A DNA stretch of 64,000 bases from Actinomycetota bacterium (GTDB lineage Bacteria; Actinomycetota; Acidimicrobiia; IMCC26256; PALSA-610): NCBI GenBank assembly GCA_005773635.1, contig SXHN01000046.1:61848-125847 (forward strand). Direction: 5' to 3'. The position numbers and the translations under genes are program-made. The notes beneath the pieces were generated by a model. The model made no database searches, was not told the DNA's origin, and worked only from the letters and a program-made list of their open reading frames with translations. Of this stretch, positions 52,113 to 61,441 are shown piece after piece. The first letter of the stretch is position 1, and every line of letters begins with the position of its first letter.

Positions 52113-53104
52113 CGCACTCGCGCCAACGAGTCAATCGCGTGGGTTACACCGTCATCGTCAATGTCGAGATGGAATATGAATCGAGTTGTGCGCGCATCGA
52201 TTGTTGCGGCAAGTACACCTTGTTTGAATAGTTGCTCGATTACATCACTCGGCATGGCCGCAGAATCGGCACACACGATATTGGTCAACACTTGCCGCGG
52301 ATCAACCGACCCCGGCCACCGAAGCGCCAGTGCATCTGCGAACGCGCGCGCCCGCTGATGATCGTCGTGTAACCGTTCGACCATTGTCTCCAACGCCACG
52401 ATTCCGGCCGCGGCGACGATGCCGGCCTGACGCCACCCGCCGCCCATCCGGTGTTTATCAACCCGAGCGCGCGCGATGAATTCACGAGTGCCGCACAACA
52501 CCGATCCGATCGGTGCGCCTAATCCTTTACTCAAACAAAACATCATGCTGGAGCAGCCTGCGACGAGTTCGCGCGGAGTCGCGCCAGTCGCGATCGCGGC
52601 ATTGAAGATGCGTGCGCCGTCGCAATGCACAGGCACGTCGAATCGCGACGCCGTCGCGAGGATTGACTCGATGAGCGACCGATCCAACGGCAATCCACTG
52701 TGTGCCATCAACGTATTCTCAAACGCGACGAGAGAAACTTCAGGAAGGTGATGCTGGTCGCCCAACATTTCAGACTCAAGGTCCGCCCATTCGACAGGAC
52801 GCATCTGTACCCCGGCATTGCGCGCCGCGCCAGCGTCTTCATAACGATACACATGCGCACGAGGCGCGCAAATCACATCGGTCCCAGGGCGAGTATGGGC
52901 GCGAATCGCCAATTGATTCGCCATCGTTCCGGTCGGGACGTACAAAGCGGCTTCATATCCCAACAACGCTGCCGACAAGCTTTGCAATCGATTCACCGTG
53001 GGGTCATCACCCGAAAGATCATCGCCCACTTCAGCCGTAGCCATGGAGTCGCGCATCGCCTGCGTCGGACGAGTCACGGTATCGGAGCGCAGATCAACAA
53101 TCAC
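52109..53104 (-). CDS. ltaE: Low-specificity L-threonine aldolase
   Basis: A 331-residue fold-type I PLP enzyme that splits L-threonine or allo-threonine to glycine and acetaldehyde. Seen: MIVDLRSDTVTRPTQAMRDS and the GDDLSGDDPTVNRL block characteristic of the family, YVPTGTMANQLAIRAH (PLP phosphate site), HCDGARIFNAA with D162, and the Schiff-base lysine K193 in FCLSKGLGAPIGS. The 3' end overlaps the convergent mycothiol-linked gene by four bases. It lies 30 bases downstream of the tesB-like gene, with possible co-transcription. Confidence 0.93.
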   Translation of the reverse strand: MIVDLRSDTVTRPTQAMRDSMATAEVGDDLSGDDPTVNRLQSLSAALLGYEAALYVPTGTMANQLAIRAHTRPGTDVICAPRAHVYRYEDAGAARNAGVQMRPVEWADLESEMLGDQHHLPEVSLVAFENTLMAHSGLPLDRSLIESILATASRFDVPVHCDGARIFNAAIATGATPRELVAGCSSMMFCLSKGLGAPIGSVLCGTREFIARARVDKHRMGGGWRQAGIVAAAGIVALETMVERLHDDHQRARAFADALALRWPGSVDPRQVLTNIVCADSAAMPSDVIEQLFKQGVLAATIDARTTRFIFHLDIDDDGVTHAIDSLARVR

Positions 53105-53134
53105 TGAAAATCCAGGTGCCGTTCGGGAACAGAT

Positions 53135-53998
53135 TCACGCGGGACGAGGACGCATGAGGCCCTCTTGGATAACTGTTACGCAAAGCCGACCATCACGCGC
53201 ATATATGAATCCTTCCGCGATGCCTCGCGCGCCGCACGCGGACGGAGATTTCTGGTGATACAAGAGCCAATCATCGGCGAGAAGTGGCCGATGAAACCAC
53301 ATCGCGTGGTCAAGCGACGCAACCTGAAACGTGTCGTCTGTGTAGTTAATTTGATGGGGCATCACGGCGGTGTCGAGCAGCGTGAGATCGCTGGCATACG
53401 CCACTACGCATGCGTGCAACAACGGATCTTGTGGCAACTCGCCGTTGGCTCGAAACCAAACGTGTTGTTCAGGCGGCCTGGGATTTGGGTCGATCCATCG
53501 GGGCGCGTCGCAGGACCGTGACTCAATCGGGCGTTCGCGTTCAAGCCATGACCAAATTTCCTCGCTGAAACGCTCCCGAAACGGCGTCACACGCTCAAGA
53601 AATGTCGGTAGTTCCTCGGGCGGAGCGACCTCGGGCATTTCGTACTGGTGTTCCGGGCCGTCTTCAACTACTTGAAAGCTCGCACTGAGATTAAAGATGG
53701 CCTTGCCGTGTTGGATCGCTACAACCCTTCGAGTGGTGAATGACTTGCCGTCGCGAATTCGATCGACATCGAAAATGATCGGCACGCGTGGATCGCCAGG
53801 GCGCAGGAAATATGAGTGCAACGAGTGCACATGACGATCGTCGTCGACGGTGCGACCCGCGGCTATGAGCGCCTGCGCCGCAACCTGGCCGCCAAACACG
53901 CGCTGCATGCGTTCATCAGGCGAATGGCCGCGAAACAGATTTACTTCAAGTTGCTCAATTTGCAGAAGTTCAATGAGGTCATCAAGGACTTTGGTCAT
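53135..53998 (-). CDS. tesB: Acyl-CoA thioesterase II (TesB-like)
   Basis: A 287-residue double-hotdog thioesterase that releases free acids from acyl-CoA. Seen: LLQIEQLEVNLFRGHSPDE, RVFGGQVAAQALIAAGRTV, HSLHSYFLRPGDPRVPIIFD, RDGKSFTTRRVVAIQHGKAI and, in the second hotdog, SLDHAMWFHRPLLADDWLLY, SPSACGARGIAEGFIYARDG. The Asp in ASLDHAMW and nearby Thr/Gln are the expected catalytic set. The place beside unrelated genes gives no pathway; general lipid turnover is likely. Confidence 0.93.
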   Translation of the reverse strand: MTKVLDDLIELLQIEQLEVNLFRGHSPDERMQRVFGGQVAAQALIAAGRTVDDDRHVHSLHSYFLRPGDPRVPIIFDVDRIRDGKSFTTRRVVAIQHGKAIFNLSASFQVVEDGPEHQYEMPEVAPPEELPTFLERVTPFRERFSEEIWSWLERERPIESRSCDAPRWIDPNPRPPEQHVWFRANGELPQDPLLHACVVAYASDLTLLDTAVMPHQINYTDDTFQVASLDHAMWFHRPLLADDWLLYHQKSPSACGARGIAEGFIYARDGRLCVTVIQEGLMRPRPA

Positions 53999-54079
53999 GT
54001 GGCTCGCAGGCTACCGGTCGCACTCCGGCAAGCGATACAAAGTGGCTGGTGCGCAGCAGAAATCAGATAACAATGTCGT

Positions 54080-54907
54080 ATGGATGAATCGCTACTAATT
54101 CACAATTCCCGGCTTCCGGTAACAGTGGCATCCATGCGGCAAGATCTTGAACGACTAGGAGTGGAGCCTGGGTGCATACTCATCGTGCACGCTTCATTGT
54201 CAGCAATTGGTTGGGTCTCGGGTGGCGCACAAGCCGTTGTTGAAGCACTCCTTCAAACAATTGGCGATACCGGCACCCTGGTCATGCCCACCCACAGCGG
54301 AGCTGGTAGCGACCCCAAACATTGGGCCGCGCCACCCGTGCCCGAATCATGGTGGCAGGTCATTCGCGACCACACACCGGCGTTTCATCGAGACATCACA
54401 CCGACACGGCAAATGGGCGCAGTCGTTGAATGCTTCCGCGGTTCGCGCACCACGTTGCGAAGCAGCCATCCACTGCACAGCATGGCCGCAAACGGGCCAC
54501 TCGCCGCCGAAATTGTCGCAATCCATGCGCTGAACGACGCCTTTGGCGACACGTCTCCACTCGGTCGCCTCTACGATCTCGACGCAAAAGTTTTGCTGCT
54601 TGGAGTCGGCCACGCCAACAATTCTTCGCTGCATCTCGCTGAGACCCGTGCCGAATACACCGACAAGTCCGTCCAATGGCGAACCCAAGGCGCGGCTATC
54701 AACGTCGATGGCGAGCGCAGCTGGGTCGAGTTCCAGGAATTTGATGTAGACAGCGCAGACTTCGAATCACTCGGACGCGATCTTGCACTCAAGACCAACT
54801 GTGAAACCTCCGGGCACGTGGGCGCCGCAGCAGCACGGTTCATGGCGATGCGGGGGACGGTGGATTTTGCGACTCAATGGTTTGCGAACAACCGCCCCAC
54901 GCCCTGA
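54080..54907 (+). CDS. Aminoglycoside 3-N-acetyltransferase family protein
   Basis: A 275-residue acetyl-CoA-dependent acetyltransferase of the AAC(3)/YokD family. Seen: ILIVHASLSAIGWVSGGAQA, TLVMPTHSGAG, TPTRQMGAVVECFR, RSSHPLHSMAANG, VLLLGVGHANNSSLHLAETR, each typical of AAC(3). Chromosomal homologues are common in environmental actinobacteria and may serve metabolism rather than resistance. No mobile element adjoins it, and composition resembles the neighbours. There is no ribosome site; a short-leader message is likely. The natural substrate is not deducible from sequence. Confidence 0.85.
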   Translation: MDESLLIHNSRLPVTVASMRQDLERLGVEPGCILIVHASLSAIGWVSGGAQAVVEALLQTIGDTGTLVMPTHSGAGSDPKHWAAPPVPESWWQVIRDHTPAFHRDITPTRQMGAVVECFRGSRTTLRSSHPLHSMAANGPLAAEIVAIHALNDAFGDTSPLGRLYDLDAKVLLLGVGHANNSSLHLAETRAEYTDKSVQWRTQGAAINVDGERSWVEFQEFDVDSADFESLGRDLALKTNCETSGHVGAAAARFMAMRGTVDFATQWFANNRPTP

Positions 54908-54925
54908 GCCTTCTAGTGTGACGCG

Positions 54926-55342
54926 ATGGCACAATCCCGGGCTGGCAGTCGCCTTGAGTCGCTCGTCAGTAAGCGGCTTGAGGAGAACGAAAACATCGTT
55001 AGCTGGTGTCGCGTTTGGTATTCGCGCCCGGTACGGTGGCGATGGGCCGCGGCGCGATTCCGCGACTATGTTGTCATCACCGATCGTCGCCTGATGATGT
55101 ATTCTGCGGGAGTCTTTTCTCGCTTGCCGCGCAGTCGCGTGCTTGCGGATCGCCTCGACGACATCATGGTTGTGCCGCGCGATTCACCTCGACGCCTCCA
55201 CATTTCTCACCCTGGGCACCCGCCATTGCTATTCGAATTCGACAACGATGCGAACTCGCTCGCCATCGCAGAAGCGCTGCTCAATTATCGGGACCGCACT
55301 GTCGCGCAAGACTCAATCGGAGACAACTCATGGCCGTCGTAA
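54926..55342 (+). CDS. Bacterial PH-domain-like protein
   Basis: A 138-residue soluble protein resembling a bacterial PH (YdbT-type) domain. Seen: SLVSKRLEENENIVSWCRVWY, RDYVVITDRRLMMYSAGVFSR (the typical TDRRL strand), PRSRVLADRLDDIMVV, PRRLHISHPGHPPLLFEFD and a final helix. Such domains often dock to membranes or protein partners. It lies 18 bases after the acetyltransferase stop and overlaps the glycerol kinase start by 13 bases, so it is probably translated with both. No specific role is known. Confidence 0.7.
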   Translation: MAQSRAGSRLESLVSKRLEENENIVSWCRVWYSRPVRWRWAAARFRDYVVITDRRLMMYSAGVFSRLPRSRVLADRLDDIMVVPRDSPRRLHISHPGHPPLLFEFDNDANSLAIAEALLNYRDRTVAQDSIGDNSWPS

Positions 55343-56820
55343 TCGCTATCGATGCCGGCACGACCGGAGTGCGAGCCTTCGCAGTCAACGAAGCGAGCGT
55401 CCCCGTTGCTTCGTCATACCGCGAATTTCCGCAATACTTTCCACAGCCGGGTTGGGTCGAACACGACGCAAACGAAATCTGGGCGACCACGCTCCACGTG
55501 CTCGGTGAGGTCGTCGCAGCGTTGGATGCTGCTGGCGAAACCGTAGCTGCAATCGGCATCACCAACCAGCGTGAAACAGTGGTGGTTTGGGATCGAACGA
55601 CCGGATCACCATTGCACCGAGCGATCGTCTGGCAGGATCGTCGCACCGCGGCCCGATGCGATGCGCTGAAAACCGCAGGCCACGAACCACTCATTCGCAG
55701 ATCCACCGGCCTTGTACTCGACCCATATTTTTCGGGTACAAAGCTTGCTTGGCTGCTCAACGATGGTGACGTCACCGACAGCCCCGACCTGGCATTTGGC
55801 ACTGTCGACACGTGGATTCTTTGGAACCTCACCGGTGGCGTGCGCGGCGGAGTGCATGCAACCGACCCGACGAACGCGAGCCGCACGATGCTGTACGACA
55901 TCGGCGGCATGCGATGGTCTCCCGAACTCTGCGAGCTCATCGGTGTCCCAATGGCCTGCTTGCCTGAGGTGGTCCCGTCGAGCGGCCGTGCTGGTGTCAC
56001 TACCCCCGACTGCGCCGCCGGGTTACGTGTCGCAGTTTCAGGTATTGCCGGCGACCAACAAGCCGCGCTGTTCGGGCAAGCGTGCTTCAACACAGGAATG
56101 ACGAAAAATACCTATGGAACCGGCAGTTTCGTACTCACTAACGTGGGAGCCACACTCCCTACTGTTGTCGACGGCCTCCTGAACACCGTCGCATGGCAGT
56201 TAGCCGATGGTTCGGTCACGTACGCGATGGAGGGCGCCATTTTCGTCACGGGCGCAGGAGTGCAATGGCTGCGCGACGGCATAGGAATTATTGACGCCGC
56301 ATCAGAAGTCGGTCCGCTGGCTGCCAGCATCGCCGACGCCAACGGCGTGTTTTGCGTTCCAGCTTTCACAGGCCTCGGATCCCCGTATTGGGATCCATAC
56401 GCTCGCGGCACCATCGTTGGAATCACCCGAGGAACATCCCGCGCCCATATCGCACGAGCGGTAGTGGAAGCAATGGCGTACCAGACCAGAGACGTGATCG
56501 ACGCGATCACCGAGGCGAGTGGCACACCGCTTCTGGAATTGCGAGTCGACGGCGGAGCTTCGGTGATGGACATGATGTGTCAGTTCCAGGCCGATCTTTG
56601 CGGAGTGACGGTGCGCCGCACGGCGGTGCAAGAAACCACGGCATTGGGTGCCGCATTCCTCGCCGGGATCGCAGAGGGCGTCTGGGACTCCCCCGAAGCT
56701 GCTGCTGCGGCATGGCGCAGCGACGCGTCGTTCGCACCAACTATGTCTGATGATGAGCGCAACGCCAAATACGCAGAATGGCAACGCGCCGTCGAACGCA
56801 GTCGCGCGTGGGCGCACTAA
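55330..56820 (+). CDS. glpK: Glycerol kinase (FGGY family)
   Basis: A 496-residue kinase phosphorylating glycerol with ATP. Seen: the ATP/Mg loop AIDAGTTGVRAFAV at the N-terminus, EHDANEIWATTLHVL, IGITNQRETVVVWDRTTG, IVWQDRRTA, GLVLDPYFSGTKLAWLL, the second-domain TKNTYGTGSFVLTNVG, and AMAYQTRDVIDAITEASG with LRVDGGASVMDMMCQFQADL-type region. The ATG has GGAG eight bases upstream. No glpF or glpD adjoins it. It makes glycerol-3-phosphate, the substrate chain that PlsC-type acyltransferases, such as the convergent gene at 56841, use further on. Confidence 0.94.
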   Translation: MAVVIAIDAGTTGVRAFAVNEASVPVASSYREFPQYFPQPGWVEHDANEIWATTLHVLGEVVAALDAAGETVAAIGITNQRETVVVWDRTTGSPLHRAIVWQDRRTAARCDALKTAGHEPLIRRSTGLVLDPYFSGTKLAWLLNDGDVTDSPDLAFGTVDTWILWNLTGGVRGGVHATDPTNASRTMLYDIGGMRWSPELCELIGVPMACLPEVVPSSGRAGVTTPDCAAGLRVAVSGIAGDQQAALFGQACFNTGMTKNTYGTGSFVLTNVGATLPTVVDGLLNTVAWQLADGSVTYAMEGAIFVTGAGVQWLRDGIGIIDAASEVGPLAASIADANGVFCVPAFTGLGSPYWDPYARGTIVGITRGTSRAHIARAVVEAMAYQTRDVIDAITEASGTPLLELRVDGGASVMDMMCQFQADLCGVTVRRTAVQETTALGAAFLAGIAEGVWDSPEAAAAAWRSDASFAPTMSDDERNAKYAEWQRAVERSRAWAH

Positions 56821-56840
56821 TTTGCGCCTATTTCATGCGC

Positions 56841-57527
56841 TTAACTGGCCAACATTACTTCTGCGGTGGGAAGCCGTTCGGCCTTCTTGGTGGCGTAGGT
56901 GTCGTCATATTCGTAGCCACTCAGCGATTGCAGTTCAAACATAACTTCGTCGGTAATCGCGCGCAGTGTCAGGTGGTCTTGGTCTTCAAGATGATAGTGC
57001 TGCATGTCAATTGGCTCTCCGAAGCGCACGGTCACCGTGCGCCCGAAGCGCGGCAGCTTTCGATCGACGGGTTGCACTTCGTCGGTACCAACTAGCCCGA
57101 TTGGCACAATCGGTGCATTACATTGCAATGCAAGGCGTGCAACCCCGGTATGGCCGCGGTGGAGCCGACCCGTGCGGGTACGAGTGCCTTCGGGATAAAT
57201 ACCAAACACACCGCCACCTTTGAGCACATCAGCGGCTGCCGCGAGCGCACCTTCTGATGCACTGCCGCCCTCGCGCCGGATGGGGATTTGCCCAACCCCG
57301 CGAAAGAACCAAGCGGTCTTCTTACTATCGAAATACTCGGCCTTCGCGACAAACGTGACCCGGCGTTTCACAACCAACGGGATGAACAGCGAATCAATAA
57401 ACGAACGATGGTTCGCCGCGAGGATGACTGGCCCCGATGTCGGCAGGTTCTCTTTGCCTTCAACCTTGACCCGCACAATGATGCGCATGACGGGAGTGAC
57501 AATGGCTTTGATCACCCAATAGAGCAC
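56841..57527 (-). CDS. plsC: 1-acyl-sn-glycerol-3-phosphate acyltransferase (PlsC family)
   Basis: A 228-residue membrane-associated acyltransferase adding the second acyl chain in phosphatidic acid synthesis, or a related reaction. Seen: a hydrophobic N-terminus, ILAANHRSFIDSLFIP with the HX4D pair H40 and D45, the acceptor block GGGVFGIYPEGTRTRTGR, and RLALQCNAPIVPIGLVG. A last soluble part includes RFGEPIDMQHYHLEDQ. It lies nine bases after a 55-residue gene on the same strand and converges with glycerol kinase. Confidence 0.92.
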   Translation of the reverse strand: MLYWVIKAIVTPVMRIIVRVKVEGKENLPTSGPVILAANHRSFIDSLFIPLVVKRRVTFVAKAEYFDSKKTAWFFRGVGQIPIRREGGSASEGALAAAADVLKGGGVFGIYPEGTRTRTGRLHRGHTGVARLALQCNAPIVPIGLVGTDEVQPVDRKLPRFGRTVTVRFGEPIDMQHYHLEDQDHLTLRAITDEVMFELQSLSGYEYDDTYATKKAERLPTAEVMLAS

Positions 57528-57536
57528 AGACCCAGA

Positions 57537-57704
57537 CTATGAGGCGCGTCGCTTCGAATCCAGCGTTTGCTCAGGAACATTCAGACGCTGCACAAGTGCG
57601 TCTACTTCCGCTACCACCCTGGCGTGTTCGACAACTTCACGACGGGCGTTTCTCAAGGCGTAATCGGGGTTCATGGATCGCAACAGTGTCTTCAGGTCTG
57701 CCAT
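57537..57704 (-). CDS. Small hypothetical protein (55 aa)
   Basis: A 55-residue charged protein beginning MADLKTLLRSMNPDYALRNA and ending in KRRAS, predicted largely helical with Arg, Glu and Val-rich heptads (REVVEHARVVAEVDALVQRL). The start at 57704 has AGGAG about six bases upstream, which supports real translation. It precedes plsC by nine bases and so may share its message. I recognise no family. Confidence 0.6.
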   Translation of the reverse strand: MADLKTLLRSMNPDYALRNARREVVEHARVVAEVDALVQRLNVPEQTLDSKRRAS

Positions 57705-57882
57705 ATGAGTCTCCTCGCTAGGGTTTCGCGGGATTTGCCTCACTCATAGTCGACCACCCCGATTACCTATCGGCATCCAGGGTGTTACAACTAAAGCAAC
57801 AGATACTGAATCCTGTCTGACGGGGGCACGAACCGAGCGCTCGGGACTGCCCCGCAGTGGCTCGGATTCAGCCCGCGATTGG

Positions 57883-57912
57883 TTGACTGACCGGTCAAAT
57901 GGCCCGTAGTGT
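57883..57912 (+). promoter_or_regulatory. Promoter with overlapping operator for the TetR gene
   Basis: TTGACT (57883-57888), an 18-base spacer and TAGTGT (57907-57912) form a likely promoter whose start point would fall at or next to the ATG at 57920, giving a leaderless message. The -35 overlaps a 16-base imperfect palindrome TTGACTGACCGGTCAA (arms TTGAC/GTCAA), of the kind TetR repressors bind. Confidence 0.6.
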
Positions 57913-57919
57913 GCCGCCA

Positions 57920-58594
57920 ATGCGCGACAAGCTGACGCCCAAAGGCCAAGCACGACGCGACGACCTCCTGCGCACTTCGGCTCGCCTCTTTGCGGATCGT
58001 GGGTACCACCCCACTTCTGTGAGCGAAATCGTCGACGAAATGGGTGTCGGCAAGGGCGTCTTCTACTGGTACTTCGCGTCCAAAGAAGAACTGCTGAGCG
58101 AGTTATTGCGCAGTTCGAACCGCAGCCTCCGACGCCGCCAACAATCCGCGATTAGCGAAGCCACCGACCCATTGACCCGCATCGAACTCGGGATCCGAGC
58201 CTCCCTGCAGTGGTTTCAGGAGCACCGCGAACACTTCGCCATCATCCAGTTCGCCGCGGCCGACGAGATCTTCTCACCGGTGCTGGCGAGCAACGAAGAC
58301 GTCGCCATTGCAGATACAGCTCGTCACATCAAAGAGGCGATTGTCGAAGGCGTAGTCGTCGATCTCGACCCTGACATGCTGGCCCATGCCATTCATGGTG
58401 TGGTCGGTCGACTCGCTCGCGATTTTCTCATCGAACGCAACGAGCCGATCGACCTCGTGGCCGATCTTGCAGTCGCATTTACACTGCAGGGACTACAACC
58501 GCGAGATGCCGCACAAGGCCCGACACGCCCAATGCCACGGACGCGCACCGTGGCCCTGCCAAGCGCACACAACGGGAGCCCGGCTTCTCCCTAA
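57920..58594 (+). CDS. TetR family transcriptional regulator
   Basis: A 224-residue repressor-type regulator. Seen: the N-terminal helix-turn-helix [50 protein letters not shown], then a helical ligand-binding domain with [20 protein letters not shown] and a Pro/Arg-rich tail. An ATG at 57899 gives seven extra residues, but the promoter and operator just upstream of 57920 make the latter more likely. The palindrome at the promoter suggests self-repression. Ligand and targets are unknown; the divergent plsC-side genes are possible targets. Confidence 0.9.
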   Translation: MRDKLTPKGQARRDDLLRTSARLFADRGYHPTSVSEIVDEMGVGKGVFYWYFASKEELLSELLRSSNRSLRRRQQSAISEATDPLTRIELGIRASLQWFQEHREHFAIIQFAAADEIFSPVLASNEDVAIADTARHIKEAIVEGVVVDLDPDMLAHAIHGVVGRLARDFLIERNEPIDLVADLAVAFTLQGLQPRDAAQGPTRPMPRTRTVALPSAHNGSPASP

Positions 58595-59772
58595 GGCGCA
58601 TCCAGTTTGGTGAGCGCCTTTTTGATTCCTCGCACGGCTTGATGAATCCGTTGATCGTTCTCGACCAGCGCGAAGCGGGCGAAGCCTTCGCCGCCAGGCC
58701 CGAAGCCACCTCCGGGTGACACTGCCACCTTGGCTTCTTTGACCAACATCGTGCAGAACTCCAAGCTCGACAAGTCGCGATACGGCTCAGGTATCGGTGC
58801 CCACACGAACATCGTGCCTTTGGGTTTTTCAATCTCCCACCCGATGCTCGCAAGACCATCGATCAGCGCGTCGCGCCGCCCAAGGTATATGCCGTTCGCG
58901 TACTGTGGGTAGTCGGGTTCTTCGTTCATCACAACCGTTGCTGCGATCTGAATCGGTTGAAAACCACCATAATCTAAATAGCTCTTGAGCTTGGCCAACG
59001 CGCCAACCACTTCGGCATTGCCGACTAGAAACCCTTGACGCCAGCCCGCCATCGAATAGCTCTTAGTCAGCGAATAGATCTCCACTGCGCAATCTTTCGC
59101 GCCCGGAACTTGGAGAATCGACGGCGGTTCGTGGCCATCGAAACCAAGGTCTGCGTAGGCGAAATCATGCACCACGATCATCTCTCGTTCGCGGCAAAAT
59201 TGCACGACCTCAGCCATGAAGTCGAGATCGACGCACATCGTCGTTGGGTTATGCGGAAAGCTCGTGACCAACACTCGCGGCCGCGGCCACGATTGCTCCC
59301 ACGCCGCGTGCAAATTCGTAAAGAAATCTTGACCTGGCCCCATGCGCACGTACTGCACGGCCGCACCGGCGAGGATCGGGCCCCATATGTGAATGGGGTA
59401 ACTCGGTGCAGGAACCAAGGCGGTGTCGCCAGGGCCTAGCAATGCGAGCATGAGGTGGCTAAAGGCCTCTTTGGCACCGATCGTCGAACAGGCTTCGGTT
59501 TCGGGGTTGAGTTGTACGCCAAAACGCCGCTCATAGAGCGCACAGACTGCCTCGCGGAGTTTCGGAATGCCCTTGGTTTGAGAATATCGATGATTCCGTG
59601 GATTGCGGGCAGCCTCGATCAGCTTCTCAACGGCAATATCGGGCGAAGGGAGGTCGGGGTTGCCGAAGCCAAGGTCGATCACATCTTCGCCGGCGCGCCG
59701 AAACTCCATCTTCAATGCGTCGATCGGGGCAAACGCGTAGGGAGGCAGCGCATTAATTCGGCGAAATTCCAT
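58591..59772 (-). CDS. alaC: PLP-dependent aminotransferase, AlaC-like (alanine transaminase)
   Basis: A 393-residue class I/II aminotransferase. Seen: [20 protein letters not shown] at the start, [37 protein letters not shown] with N175, [14 protein letters not shown] with D203 and Y206, and the PLP lysine K237 in [13 protein letters not shown]. This set resembles AlaC/YfdZ enzymes that make alanine from pyruvate and glutamate. Aspartate or other amino-acid transaminase activity is an alternative. It overlaps the TetR stop by four bases on the opposite strand. Confidence 0.85.
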   Translation of the reverse strand: MEFRRINALPPYAFAPIDALKMEFRRAGEDVIDLGFGNPDLPSPDIAVEKLIEAARNPRNHRYSQTKGIPKLREAVCALYERRFGVQLNPETEACSTIGAKEAFSHLMLALLGPGDTALVPAPSYPIHIWGPILAGAAVQYVRMGPGQDFFTNLHAAWEQSWPRPRVLVTSFPHNPTTMCVDLDFMAEVVQFCREREMIVVHDFAYADLGFDGHEPPSILQVPGAKDCAVEIYSLTKSYSMAGWRQGFLVGNAEVVGALAKLKSYLDYGGFQPIQIAATVVMNEEPDYPQYANGIYLGRRDALIDGLASIGWEIEKPKGTMFVWAPIPEPYRDLSSLEFCTMLVKEAKVAVSPGGGFGPGGEGFARFALVENDQRIHQAVRGIKKALTKLDAP

Positions 59773-59925
59773 GTGGGTGAGATTACCGGCGCGAGCGCCA
59801 CAAACTGGCTTTCAATTCCCGCGGTCGCACAACCCGCCCGACCGCCGTGGTCGCGATCCTCTGGCGCCGGCGTTACCAAAACCCGACCACGGGCCAGCAC
59901 TGGGCCGCAAGATATTGTCCTCGCG

Positions 59926-60651
59926 ATGCCTGCCATTGATGCCGTGTTGCTCGACATTGGAGGCGTGTTTCACCTCCCCGATCCGGTTCGAATCGCGACC
60001 GCCTGCGAACGTGCAGGCCACCCCATCGATCGCGACAACGTGCCTCGTGCCCACTACAAGGGATGCACCGTGTTCGACCATCCTGGTGACGACATTGGGT
60101 CTGCGCCATGGCATCGGTGGTGGCCGGCATACCTCAAAACCTTCGCACAATCGCTCGGCGTGGAAAGCGAAGAGACGGTCTCCGAAGTGCTCAAACATCT
60201 CGCAGGTGAGTTCACCACTGGCGGCCTCTGGGAGTACGAAATTCCGGGTGCGCGCGAGGGACTGCGGGCGCTCGAGGCCACCGGCACTCGCCTGGGGATT
60301 GTCAGCAACAACGACGGTGAAGCGCTGACTCGCCTCCGAGCCATCGAACTCGCGCAAGTCGGGCCGGGCATCGGCGTTCCGATGGAATGCGTGATCGACT
60401 CGGGCGCAGTCGGTATTGAAAAACCCGATCCGCGCATTTTCGAACTCGCGTTTATCTCGATGCGGCTTCGACCTGAGCAGTGCTGGTACGTCGGCGACAT
60501 GCCCGGCATCGACGCGGTGGGCGCACAACGCGCCGGGATGCGGGTATTCATCATCGATCCACACGGTGATCACGATGGAATCGAATACGCCGGCTTCAGT
60601 TTCGAGACCCTGACAAGCCTCCACGACGTTGCTGAACTCGCGGGCCAATGA
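59926..60651 (+). CDS. HAD superfamily hydrolase, first of a tandem pair
   Basis: A 241-residue HAD phosphatase-like protein. Seen: motif I VLLDIGGVFHLPD, where nucleophile D10 is followed by Gly at the usual second Asp position, motif II GIVSNNDGE, motif III lysine in GIEKPDPRIFELAF, and motif IV YVGDMPGIDAVGAQRAG. A cap of about 100 residues lies between motifs I and II. It overlaps the next, similar gene by four bases. The substrate is unknown; the missing second Asp would affect general acid/base catalysis. Confidence 0.85.
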   Translation: MPAIDAVLLDIGGVFHLPDPVRIATACERAGHPIDRDNVPRAHYKGCTVFDHPGDDIGSAPWHRWWPAYLKTFAQSLGVESEETVSEVLKHLAGEFTTGGLWEYEIPGAREGLRALEATGTRLGIVSNNDGEALTRLRAIELAQVGPGIGVPMECVIDSGAVGIEKPDPRIFELAFISMRLRPEQCWYVGDMPGIDAVGAQRAGMRVFIIDPHGDHDGIEYAGFSFETLTSLHDVAELAGQ

Positions 60652-61373
60652 TCGACACGATCACGTGTACCACGGTGCTCCTCGATGCCGGCGGAATCTT
60701 GTATATACCCGACCACGACATCGCGCTCAACGCAGCGCGCGCCTTCGGCGTTGCACTTGATCCCGAAGATATCGACGCTGCCCACTACGCCGCTTGCGTC
60801 GCGTTTGAAGCCATCGCGGTAGTTGGCGACCCCCACGAACCTTTTTGGGGTCCTTATCTCGAGCGGTACGCCGCGGCGCTGTTCCCCGACTGCGAGTCAC
60901 CTCTGGGCTTCGCAGAATTGCTACGAGTCGAGTTCCGTCGCATTCCTATTTGGCAGCGCATTGCTCCCGATGCAATCGCGGGCCTGGCGGCGTTGCAGGC
61001 CACCGGAGCGCGTCTCGGAATCGTTTCGAATCACAACGGCACCCTCGCGGCAATGCTCCATCGTGACGGGATCGCGTCAATTCGACACAACGATCCTGAA
61101 GTAGCTGTGTGCGTGGAAACGATCATTGATTCGCACGTCGTCGGTCTACGCAAACCCGGCGCCGAAGTGTTTCATTGCGCACTCAGAAACATGAACGTGA
61201 GCGCCGACGACTGCATCTACGTCGGCGACATGCCAGCCATCGACGTCGTTGGAGCACACAACGCAGGAATACGCCCACTCGTCATGGATCCACATGGTGC
61301 GCACGGCCTGCAACCGCGCTACGCAACGATCCGTTCGCTGCGCGAGCTTGCCGCGAATCTCATAGTTCAGTAG
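60648..61373 (+). CDS. HAD superfamily hydrolase, second of a tandem pair
   Basis: A 241-residue paralogue of the upstream gene, the same length. Seen: motif I VLLDAGGILYIPD with nucleophile D13 and again Gly two residues on, motif II GIVSNHNGT, motif III lysine in GLRKPGAEVFHCAL, and motif IV YVGDMPAIDVVGAHNAG. The final VMDPHGAHG matches the first gene's IIDPHGDHDG, which points to an internal duplication. The ATGA overlap makes joint translation likely. Cap sequences differ, so the two may act on related but different substrates or form a heterodimer; this is inference. Confidence 0.85.
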   Translation: MIDTITCTTVLLDAGGILYIPDHDIALNAARAFGVALDPEDIDAAHYAACVAFEAIAVVGDPHEPFWGPYLERYAAALFPDCESPLGFAELLRVEFRRIPIWQRIAPDAIAGLAALQATGARLGIVSNHNGTLAAMLHRDGIASIRHNDPEVAVCVETIIDSHVVGLRKPGAEVFHCALRNMNVSADDCIYVGDMPAIDVVGAHNAGIRPLVMDPHGAHGLQPRYATIRSLRELAANLIVQ

Positions 61374-61441
61374 CTCAATCACCGACGGTCGAACCGATAC
61401 GGCAATGCAATGTGTCCACCAGCCCGCGGCAACTCGACTTC

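Noticed and set aside
54080..54907. Recently acquired resistance gene
   Set aside because: No mobile element, repeat or composition shift surrounds the AAC(3)-like gene; a chromosomal metabolic homologue is more likely.
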